The notes beneath the pieces are model-generated. The model had not been told where the DNA came from. It searched no databases and saw nothing but the letters and a program-made list of their open reading frames with translations. From Ceratodon purpureus (taxonomy: Eukaryota; Streptophyta; Bryopsida; Pseudoditrichales; Ditrichaceae), in assembly GCA_014871385.1 (NCBI GenBank), contig CM026430.1, forward strand, positions 3,141,040 to 3,205,039: DNA of 64,000 nt, in the 5' to 3' direction. Below, piece after piece: positions 47,348-57,800 of the stretch. The position numbers and the translations under genes are program-made. Numbering within the stretch: the stretch's first letter is position 1; the number at the start of each line of letters is the position of its first letter.

Positions 47348-50300
47348 TTAATATCGACGGTATGTATCGAAATAGTCTGAGTCTTCGTCACCTAGATCCA
47401 ATGTATTATCAACAGCAGCCTCCAGATGTAGGTACTCCTTAACTGCTTGGTCATATCTCCGCTTCGTCTTTCGTTTCTTTGGGGAAGGTAATGCAGCCTG
47501 GTGTCTTGCTGCCTGCTCAGCGTAAACAGGCATGCGGAAGAACGTAGCTACCGGCGACAAGGGAACTCGGGCGACTCTGCATACGAAGGCAGTATCTGAG
47601 AAAAGACGATTCTAAGCCTGACTGTTAGATTCAAAAAATGTTCAAAATTTCTGTCTAATACGAGACCTGACGACTACACTCACTGCCTGCCCTTCGGTCG
47701 GATTTCCGGAGGATGGTAAGCCACATCTTCTTCTGCAAGCAGTATCGGAGGATCCTCGTCATCGTCGTCGTCGTCGTCGTCATCGTCTTCTTGGTCACTG
47801 TGATGTTCCCCGACTGGTGCACGGGGAACCAAGTCAGATCTCATCGGAGCAAGAAGTTCCTTGAATATGTCCTCGTCCTCCTCAATAGCGACAATGTGAC
47901 GGCCACGATTGCGACAGACTTGTATGGAGTCGCCTACAAAAGTCGACAAAGTAGGGAGTTAGTATTAAGGCAAACTACAATCTGGAAGTACGGGAAAGAC
48001 AATATCATAAGATTGAAAGGCCGTACATGTTCCTGCCGTGAGGTCAACCACAATGCCTCCAGGAGATGTGCAAGACAAGACAAGGCAGCCCCAGAAATAC
48101 TCATCAAGTTCCTTAGGACCACGCCAAGGCCGATCGCCGTTCATCTTCACAGTCTTGGCGTTAGCCGAGTTCATAAGGACGTTTCCCTTAACAACGTCAA
48201 TATCTCCACTGTGAGTTGGCTTCAGAGTGAAGGCAGAGTTCCGAGTGCCGGTGGGGAGAGATGCTGGCCTGGGATCCGGAGTGCATCTGACATAAAGACC
48301 CACCCTAAAAAGGTTAGTGGTCTCAACCCTAGATGGAACCCGAAGCGGCAGTATGTTGAAGCCGGTCCACTCCTTAAACATCTTGAACCCAAGGCTTGGG
48401 CAAAAGGACTTGATAGTCTTTCTTGTGGAGTTATCGTCAGTGTAAACAAAGACAAGGGCGCCATCATCGTGCAAGAAAGTATGGGCAAACACGAACGTGT
48501 TCTTGAACCAGTCCCTGTGAAGGACATTCCACTTAGGGACATCCGAGGCCGTTCTTGATATGCCTGGTACCGGGGAGTTGTCCGGAACCTGGGCTACTAC
48601 AAGGTCCACCATGCCGTCCTTCGTCTGATTCCTCCCATAAACCCGGCAGGATTTATCATAATTGCACTGGCTTGCGAACTTGTACACCGCATCGAACATC
48701 GACTTATTGATCATACCATTCATGATCAAATCGAAAGTATCGTACTCCACCTCCTTCGGTTCGTCAACCAGTCGAAACTCAGGCTGAGACAGAGTAAAAT
48801 CTGTCCCAGAGGAGTTCCCTGATGGCGAAGGTCCATCCAGTCTACGTCGGGACTTGGGAGATTTAGGGGACCGTTGTCCTTTTCGGTTATCACCGGGTGA
48901 CCCTGCAAGTGAACCAGTGCCACCGTCTTGTGAGGCAGTGGTCCTCTGCGCTACGCGTCTTCCTAGCTGCGCCTGCGCTTTCTTTCTCCTCTGACCAACT
49001 TTCGGGTCCTCCGGTGCAGCCTCTTCTACGTCAGGTACTTCCTCCGGAGTGGCGTTGATGACACCTAGTCGTCTCTTCAGATCTTCCTCCTCGGCGGGGC
49101 AGAAAGTCTTCGCACACTCGATGTACCAACCGCATTCCTTCAGATGCGCTGACGGATAAGTGATCTTCTGATACTCCGTGAAAATGAATGAGTCATGGCC
49201 AGGCTCAGTTTGGGTATCCATCCAATCTGGTTCTTCCGAGATTGCCTTCTTTGGCATCAACTCCCTCCTGTAGTACCTATAAAACAGAGGGAATTGGGTC
49301 AGATTTCTTCATCTGCGCAAAGACCAAACTAAACAAGAGCATACCAAGGTTTTGATACTCACCTATAGATAAACCGGCTGACGATGAGATTGCCCTTAGG
49401 CACCTGGTTCCAAGTGTCGTTCCGCTGGAATGCATGTTTCCCGCCAAAGACAGTTGGAAAAGCTTTTTGCCACACCTTCTTCTTCCAGTAGTTCAGGTAC
49501 ACTTGCCAGGACTTCACTTCCTTAGTCCAGTCTGGAAGCGGATATTCAAGCAGGATAGGCTCAATCTTCTCCGTGATCTCGTCCTCCAATAGCGCATAGA
49601 AGCATGCTTTGTGCAGCCAAGCATGAAGTTGAGACTCACTGCACGAAGACCTCGGAAAACTGTTTGCAGCCCTGGTATTATCAGAGCCGTTCCACATCTT
49701 CAGCCAACGCACTTTATACATCCCCTTGACGTTGGTGGTCGCAATCAGCTGCAGTTTGTCTAGCCCCATCTCGCACTTCTGATTAGGGCGATGGTTGTAA
49801 TGGTTCCGAATCTGAAAGGACGTAAACCCAAACAACGTAAGAAACAAAGTCATGCCATAACAAACGCTCATCAGGCCATTCCACCATTGCAGCTACACCA
49901 CATCCTGGAGGCGTTAAATAACGTCATTGACCAGAACAATCGATCCTTCCAGGAAATCTGCAAATTCAAATGGCTTATCAATGCCGAACATGACGAGCCA
50001 CCTGTCTTTGCAGCTCCCCTAGAGGGTCAAAATAACTTGGACAGTAACGTTCTACTGGTCATCATCTGAAATTTAAACACATCCTACCTAAACTTCTAAT
50101 TCGTAAAGCAACAATCAAGATGCAATATAACACCCAAAATTGACTAAGTGTCTAGAAACCCGACCGCGCCTTTGAGGCCCGAAAGGGGCTCTCGGTACCG
50201 AGAGACCCTTCCCAGCCTCGAAGGCGCGGTCGGGATTTGGTACCTAGCGACATATTCTGCCCCATTGGCCCAGAAACCCGACCGCGCCTTCGAAGCCCGT

Positions 50301-53300
50301 AAGGGCTTCTCGGCACCGAGAGCCCCTTCCGGGCCTCAGTGGAGCGGTCGGGTTTCTGGCCCAAAGGGGCAGAATCTTGCCCCATTTTACTGTAAAAGGG
50401 GACGAAATGGCCCATCAGGCATAAAGAACCCTATAATTGGGTTCTTTATCTGCCTGGTGGGCTCTTTCAGCCCCCCTTTGGGCTTAGAGGGGCCCGTTAA
50501 GGCCCCTTCAAGCCGAAAACCCGACCGCGCCCTTGAGGCCGGGAAGGGCTTCTCGGCACCGAGAGACCCCCCCGGGCCTCAAAGGCGCGGTCGGGTTTTC
50601 GACCCGAAGGGGCCTTAACGGGCCCCTCTCAGCCCAAGAGGGGCCTGTAAAGGCCCCTTGGAGCCGGAAACCCGACCACGCCCATGAGGCCGGGAGGGGT
50701 CTCTCGGCACCGAGAGACCCCTCCGGGCCTCATGGGCGCAGTCGGGTTTCCGGCCCGAAGGGGCCTTATTGGGCCCCTTTCAGCCCAAGAAGGGCCCGGT
50801 AAGGCCCCTTGGGGCCGGAAACCCGACCGCGCCCATGAGGCCGGGAGGGGTCTCTCGGCACCGAGAAGCCCCTCCGGGCCTCATGGGCGGGGTCGGGTTT
50901 CCGGCTCCAAGGGGCCTTATTGGGCCCCTCTCTGCCCAAGAGGGGCCCAATAAGGCCCCTTGGAGCCGGAAACCCGACCGCGCCGGTGAGGCCGGGAGGG
51001 GCTTCTCGGCACCGAGAGACCCCTCCGGGACTCATGGGCGCGGTCGGGATACCGGGCCCAAGGGGCCTTTACAGGCCCCTCTCAACCAAAGAGGGACCCG
51101 ATAAGGCCCCTTGGGGCCGGTTCCCCGACCGCGCCCATGAGGCCGGGAGGGGTCTCTTGGCACCGAGAAGTCCCTCCGGGCCTCATGGGCGCGGTCGGGG
51201 AACCGGCCCCAAGGGCCCTTATTGGGCCCCTCTCAGCCCAAGAGGGGCCCAATAAGGCCCCTTCGGGTCAGTTCCCCGACCGCGCCGGTGAGGCCGGGAG
51301 GGGCTTCTCGGCACCGAGAGACCCCTCCGGGCCTCATGGGCGCGGTCGGGATACCAGCCCCAAGGGGCCTTTACAGGCCCCTCTCAACCCAAGAGGGGCC
51401 CGATAAGGCCCCTTCGGGCCGGTTCCCCGACCGCGCCCATGATGCTGGGATGGGCTTCCCGTTGCCAAACCAGACCTAAAGAAGGGCCTCAACCGGGCAT
51501 CAATTTGGAAAAACAAACTCTCTAAGTAAAAAAAGTCTAGAATCTACATACCTCTGCGATAAAGCCCTTCCCGTTCTTAGGATTTGCGACGGCTTGGAGC
51601 TTGCTAAAAAGCTTGTTGAGGGCTTCTTTTTTCTTCAGAATCTGATTGAATATAACCTCACGTAAACGCTCCCCTGTTTGCTTGTTCAGCGGCGTCGTCT
51701 GCTTGTAGTGATTGCATGCTTCCTCGCCTGCACCTGCTATCTCTTCCTGCCGCATTAAACCAAGAAAGTTAGTTTATTTAATTATTTCGACACAATCTAT
51801 AAAACAGGCAGGAGTATAAACATTTAAGGGATTTACCGAGAAGAGGTGGTTCACCATTGTCTCTGAAGACAATGGATACCAAGTATTGGTCGACTTTGTC
51901 TTCTCCTTCAGGTACTCTTCCTTGCTGAGGATATTCTCAAAATACGTTATGGGTAGCAGCCCATACTTGTGCACCATCTCGATCTGGTGCAAGACATTTG
52001 TCCTAACATGCGCCTGCTCATTTGACCTGTCACGTCGTATGATATTAGATATCACGAACTTAATCTAATGAAATCGACGACCAAGCATTGAGTAAAAACC
52101 AAGCATTAAAGATCAAGCATTAAAGATCTAGCCTCGGAATGGTACTTACTTGTTAACTGAATGCATGGCCCTGAGAATACTTGGGTAAAGATTCTTATGG
52201 ATCTCAAGGACCAAGCAATCAGGCATTCCATGAAGGCGATGCCAGTCCATGTTTCCCATCTTCGCTTCATCGATGTAGCGCTTCCAGGCCGTGTAGCGGT
52301 GATTGCCATCGTAAATGAAAAACATCTTTCCGCGAAGTGGCTTCAAATCGGGGTCAGAATTCAATTCTGAGTCGAATTCATTATCCAAATGATCCCATTC
52401 CGAACTCCATTCCCGTCTGATTTCATCTGTAACCAGCTTCTCCCTCCCTTTCGTATCGGTCAGAGCCACATAGAACACTACTGACCCTACTCTGTACCCG
52501 GTCCGGAACTCGCTCTGCAACCGTAAGACCTCAGACTCCAACACTGGCCTGACTTCGGGCATACTAACCATGCGGCATAAAGGAATTCTCAACCTCGAGA
52601 ACTTCTCTATCGGCAGTTTCCGACTCCCGTTGACTGCAACAAAGGTATCGTTCTCGAACTCCTTGATCATCCGAGCCTCTACCTCCGCTGGTGTCACACC
52701 CTCGTCCTTTCCTAGAGGGTTTTCCGGCAATTCCTCCCCCTTCTTTACCCGCGGCCATGTCAGCTTAGCCGGCGGCGTCTCTGCATCCTCCCCCTCTTCC
52801 TCTTCTTCATCCATCAAGGGATCTTTCTCTTCCGCCTCCACCTCGGCTGTCTTCGCCCTCTTCGGTGAAGGTGTACTCTCCAATGTATGCTCCGCACCAT
52901 TGTTCTGGCCCTCGGCCATCGCCGTCTCCTTGTTGACATTGCCTGCCAGTTCCTCCCGTCCAGACTGCTCTGTCGCCTGCAGGTCCATGCTCTCGTCCTG
53001 CCCCTCCCCTCCTTGCCTGTGCCCAGCAGCCACGACCGGCGTCTCTTCTACAGCCGCCTTCTGAGTCTCCTCCACAGCCGTCTCCTGCGTCTCCTCCACA
53101 GCCGTCTCCTGCGCCTCCTCCTCTCCTTCTTCCTGCAACAATGTGTCGCAACCTAAGTAGTCAGCTGAGTTGAACCCTTTCTAAAACCCTAGATACATAC
53201 AGTGGAACTGGACGCTCTGACGATGCCCTAATACCCTTTCCCGCCCTTACTTCAAGGAGTACTATCTTACCTGCTCTCGCTGGACAGCGGACTCCGCAAT

Positions 53301-54088
53301 TCTAACCTTCTTAGACTTCTTGTGCTTTTCTGGACGCTCCTCCCTACTTGGCCGCTTCTTACTTTTCCTCTCACTTTCCGATGACCTCTCATCTCCAGCC
53401 CTCTTCTTTGTACCCTTCTTCTCACTTGCCGGTGACTTCTCAGTCCCGGACGACCTCTCCTCCCCATGGCCCTTCTTAGACCTACCCTTCTTCAACTTCC
53501 CTCCATACTTAGGGTTAAACATGGCGACAAAATATGTAGACCGACCCGCACCCTACAAACCCTAACGACGTCACCCTAAACCGAACCCTGACTGCACTAC
53601 ACTCACACACACAGAAACCGCAACGCAGTATAAGCCAGGCACAGCAAGGCTGCGAGCTAAGAACACCACGAGGGGGCACAGAGAGACTGAACATGGAGCT
53701 TCTCCCCCTTCTTATACCTGGCCTCAAGAGCAAGGGCGCACAAACTAATGATGTCTACAATTAACACACGTACCTCTAAGCACTCAGGTATGGTGAGGGG
53801 AATTGATTGCTGGAGCGGCGTCACACACTGCGATGGCGATGTCTCACACAACCCGCCCCCCTTTGCTACTCGAGGTACTGCTATGACGGGAAGTTTTGCG
53901 AAGTCCTTACTCAATGCCTTCATGGTCCCGCCAAACCCCTCAACACGTCGCCTTCGTTCCTCAGCCTGTCTCATCCTCGAAGCTGTCAGCTGCCTCGAGT
54001 TTGAAAACAGCTTGTCTCTCCCCTTCCTCTTTCTCTTTCTCTCTCTCACAGGAGTGGCGACCACTTCAGTTGAATCATCGACATGCAT
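47348..54088 (-). CDS. gene A: ParB-like domain fused to degenerate N6/N4-type DNA methyltransferase
   Basis: Nine exons joined by GT-AG introns keep one frame for 1380 residues: 54088-53774, 53552-53271, 53132-52150, 52026-51837, 51746-51552, 49811-49363, 49276-48027, 47933-47684 and 47576-47348. The start (MHVDDSTEVV) is chosen because a TATA box lies about 65 bases upstream. Met at 54118 is possible but too near the likely start site. Residues 1-360 are charged and disordered (KRKRKGR, VEETQ repeats). A ParB-like fold spans about 365-525 (IPLCRMVSMPEVRP and FFIYDGNHRYTAW). A conserved middle region follows (ANPKNG, LDKLQ, KVRWLKMW, WQKAFPTVFGG). The C-terminal third is a beta-class amino-methyltransferase: the motif IV place reads DLVVAQVPDN (near 1030) instead of DPPY, then WRGPKEL and SAM-binding motif I VVDLTAGTC across an exon junction (near 1220). 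The acidic tail ends in DSDYFDTYRRY. Catalysis is probably lost. It is a tandem paralogue of gene B. I know no named family with this architecture. Confidence 0.8.
50150..51450. repeat. 151-bp tandem array of double palindromes in intron 5 of gene A
   Basis: Eight to nine units. From 50671 the phrase CCCGACCGCGCC recurs at 50822, 50973, 51124, 51274 and 51425, a period of 150-151 bp. Each unit is a long near-perfect palindrome of about 90 bp centred on TCTCTCGGCACCGAGAGA, running out to CCCGACCGCGCCCATGAGG and its complement. A second palindrome around GGGCCC...GGGCCC, with AAGGGGCC arms, follows. The first units (50150-50350) are shorter and diverged. The array fills most of the 1740-bp intron between exons 51746-51552 and 49811-49363. 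Confidence 0.92.
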
Positions 54089-54147
54089 CTGTGACACTAT
54101 CCTGCTCTCTCGCCACACTAAACATCCCGGAGAATGCCAGTCATTGC

Positions 54148-54158
54148 TTTAATATATC
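54148..54158 (-). promoter_or_regulatory. TATA box for gene A
   Basis: GATATATTAAA on the minus strand, about 65 bases before the chosen ATG at 54088. This favours that start over the Met at 54118. Confidence 0.55.
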
Positions 54159-54357
54159 TCTCGTCAGGATGAGTACTGTTATTTTTGACGCTTCTAACTG
54201 TTTTGGCGCCCTTCCATATAAAGATTTCCTTAACTCAAAATTCCTAGAATTGGCGGCTCAGATCCCTCCCCTTTTTCCCATGTCAGGGATCTACTTCGAC
54301 ACGGTGTACCAGCCCTAATTATATTCAGTGGCAATCAAGCGACGGCTGGTCCTTATT

Positions 54358-54630
54358 AGGGGAAAGTTCGTATGTGAGCGAAGAGCGTAGAGCGGAGAGC
54401 GGAGAGCACAGAATGGAGAGCACAGAATTGACAATTATCAAAATTTTCAAAAGCAAAGTAGACCCTATAACCGTGGAAAATTACTAAATTAAGGCTTGAT
54501 TTTGACACTTTTTTTAGGAAAAGAGTATATTACCGTGGAGATCAGGGTTAACTCTGGTAAGAATTTATTACGTTTGTTCTCTACGATACAAATTAGGGCT
54601 GATGTCATGATGACGTCATGCATACATTTT
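54358..54630. repeat. dispersed about 280-bp repeat, copy 2
   Basis: Counterpart of 43190-43470 in the same orientation: GGGGAAAGTTCGTATGTGAG, then GCGGAGA units and a GAGAGCACAGAAT duplication, ending ATTAGGGCTGATGTCATGAT. It lies between the 3' end of gene B and the promoter of gene A. Confidence 0.6.
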
Positions 54631-54825
54631 GTTAGATTTGTCATGGGTTTAGGGAAGATACAATGACCATGCGTTAAGTTTTAGATCAAACAAATAATTC
54701 TTTCATAAGATTATGTAAATGCACTAGGAAAAAAAACAAACTTTAAAGAACATAAAGGAGGCAAGGTTTGATAAAATCAAATCAAATCCAATGAAAACAA
54801 CAATAGACCGAAGCCTCCTTCAAAA

Positions 54826-57800
54826 TCACAACATGCTACAGTCGCTACTTTCACTCTCAGAACTAGATGACTCTGAATCTCCTTCTACCGCCTCGTCATC
54901 GACGAATAGAAGGGCCCTAGGATCAAAAGTAGTTGGCCGACTAGGAACATAAGTGAGGGCTCCAGATTGAAACGCCTGTGCTAAGTCCTCTGCGTAGTCC
55001 GGAAGTATGAAAGGCTGAATCGGGCTGGAATGAAGACGCCACGATGGAGTGGACAGTGATGTTGGCCCACGTGGCGGTGTTTCCGAAACTACTCTGCAAT
55101 AGAAAACCGATTGTGGTTAGAATGAGTACGTGGAGGTGCAAAGAGAAGCAGTGCTAGGATATTTTGAACAAAGAATAGAAGACTTACACCACTTATCAGG
55201 TCTTGGTCTCTTTGGAGGAGCTTCGTCTGCTACTGCCGGCCTTGGATGTTTAGGAGGGCCCATGGCGGATGGTTTGAGAAGGGCGTTGAATATGGCATCG
55301 TCCTCCTCAAAAGCGAGAATGTGACGACCAACAGCCTGGGCGGCCTTGATGGAGGCCCCTGAAACTCGGAGAGAAACAAAGAAATGAGGTACTCTGGAAA
55401 AAATGAGAGGAAAAATGAAGCAAGGATATGTAAGAAGAGTTACCTGTCCCTGCATTCCAATCAAGGACTATGTCGCCTGGCTTGGACAGCTCCTCAATGA
55501 TGTTCTGCTTCATCTCAGGGGATTTCTCCCTTGGGCCTCTCCACGGCACCTCCCCATTCATGAGCTGAGAGTCGGCATCGGTGAAGTTGAAAATGGCATC
55601 ACTCTCGGTAATATTGAGTAGCCCATGTATCAGGTCTTCCTTCTTCGTCTGGAAGGAGAAAGTACTGCCACTACGAACGTAGACGCGAATCCAGAACCGC
55701 ATAGTCTGCAGTCAAGCAGAACTAGTGAGTAAAATTAAGCGGAAGGGTTATCAGTAACTAAAGAGAAGGGTATGTTTAGGAAAAGTACCAAGTTCTCGGG
55801 CTTCGTAGGAGAAGTGAGGCCGAGGACATTGACGCCCCACCAGTCCTTGAAGAGCACGTAGTCACCACCAGCAGCTTCTTCGTCGATATCCTTAGCCAGC
55901 TTCTGATCAGTGTTGTAGATGAGGCAGAGGGCACCATCTTTCTGCAAGAAATCATCTGCAAAACGGAAGATGTCGAACACATAATCCTTGTAGCGAGAGT
56001 TCCAAGGCGGAATACTCGTGGGGGGAACGGAAACGGATGGGACGGGAAGATTCTCAGGGATGTCGGCAATGATCAAGTCGACTCCCAGATGGTTCTCTTG
56101 TTTGCACCGGTCCATAACTTCGTTTTCGCGGCCTGCTCCAAACTTGAGGAAACAAGAAAGGAGAGTTAGTAACTACATAGCGAGTGGAGGTGGCAGAATC
56201 CATTAAATGTCAAAATATAGGAACAAACCTTGCGAATGAAGTCTTGAGTCTTGATCCAATCCGGGTCGCCACCTTTTCTCTCCAGTCTCCTATTTCGCCG
56301 TAACATGGAATCCACAGATGAGTTGAAGACGGAAACATGTGTGGAAGTCGAAGCTCCAGCGGAAGAAGTTGCTTGAGGATATAGTTTGGCTTTCCTCTGC
56401 TGAAGGAGACCTCTGGTGATCTGCGAAGCACTGATCGAGGAAGGAGCCGGCGAAGAAGCTGGAGAAGGGTTTGTAACGACAATACCCGGAGAGGGCTCTG
56501 GTGCCTTCTCAGCTGGGGCGGAAGACTCCGCACCAGTTTGTTGCGATGCCTCTGACTTAGAACGCAGAGATTTTAATCGCCTTCCTCTTCCTCTCTTTGG
56601 TGGTGGAGCAGAAGACTGATCCTGCTCTCCTTCACGACCTTCTGCATCATCCGCGGAGTCGTCCACCACAACCTCACCCCCGTCGTGTAGAGTCTTGACA
56701 TCCGCCTCTAAGTCAATCGTGAAACCACGAGAGCAATCAAGATACCAGCAGCCCTCAAGCAAGTGAGGAGATTTGTACCTTTTCAGCTGTTGGGGAGAGT
56801 ACATACACTGGTCCGAGGTTGTCGACGTCCAAGCAGGGAAGTAGTTAGGGAGCTGCTGGACCGTGATGGCCCCCTTCAAAACAAGCTCTCGCTTGAAGTA
56901 CCTAAGTAAACCAATATGTAGAAGGTTAGTATCAAAGTGAAGAGACCTAATTCTCGAATTTGAATCTAATTTAAAGGTATGTAACGTACCGGTAAGTAAC
57001 CCGCTTGACAACCTGAGCGGTTCCAGGAAAAGTAGCAAAAATGGACTTCTTGTCGAAGGGCTTATCAGCCGACTTTCCAATGAACGTAGGGAAGGCCTTG
57101 TCCCACAACAGAATACGTGCACTCTCCACATAATCGCCCGGCTCTTGGACATCTGGAAATGTCTTCCAATTAATAACGATGTTCTCCGCCTTGCATATGT
57201 CCTCAAATCCGTTGATGACGGCTTCCTCCAACTGTATTTCAGAATTCAATTAATTTTCAATGAGAGAAATTCGCGGAAGAGATGAAAGGATCAGGTCATT
57301 GAGAAGGTTTTTAAGAAACTATACCCCAGCCCAGAATGAAGCCTTGTTCAACCAAGGGTCGAAGTCGGTATCCTTGAATTCAGGTGGTAGAAATCTGTAG
57401 GACATTCGAGAACTCAGAGATGAGTTCCACCACCTCAACCAACGAGCCTTGTATTTGGCCTCAACGGCCGCTGGAACAATCTTCTGAAGCTTATCGAGGG
57501 TCATCTCGGGTTTATTGTTCTCACTAAAATGCCGATTAATCTGCAACAAGTAGAGGAGTTTTAAAAAATATGATCAGAAATCTGATGTAGTCAAACGAAA
57601 TACTGAAGTGAACCAGGGTCAGGGTCTCACTTCATTGAGGAAGTCGTCACCGTTCTTGGGATTTGCAATTGCCAAGTACTTAGTGAAGTCCTTCCTCTTA
57701 ATGGATTCGACCATGTTGTTTATTGCTGCAGTCATGGCATCCCAAACACCAGTCGCGGTTTGGTCTTCAATTGCTGTTTTTGTCTTGTAGACTCGGGCAG

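Noticed and set aside
47713-48558. 281-codon plus-strand frame
   Set aside because: It lies antisense to exons 49276-48027 and 47933-47684 of gene A, whose methyltransferase motifs are on the minus strand.
44195-51450. CRISPR-like array
   Set aside because: Repeats are palindromic, spacers are themselves repeated and variable in length, there is no cas gene, and the genome is eukaryotic.
50148-51516. Several 85-156-codon frames rich in 'GPKGP' and 'RPLGAGNPTAP' text
   Set aside because: They are chance frames in the 151-bp intronic palindrome array.
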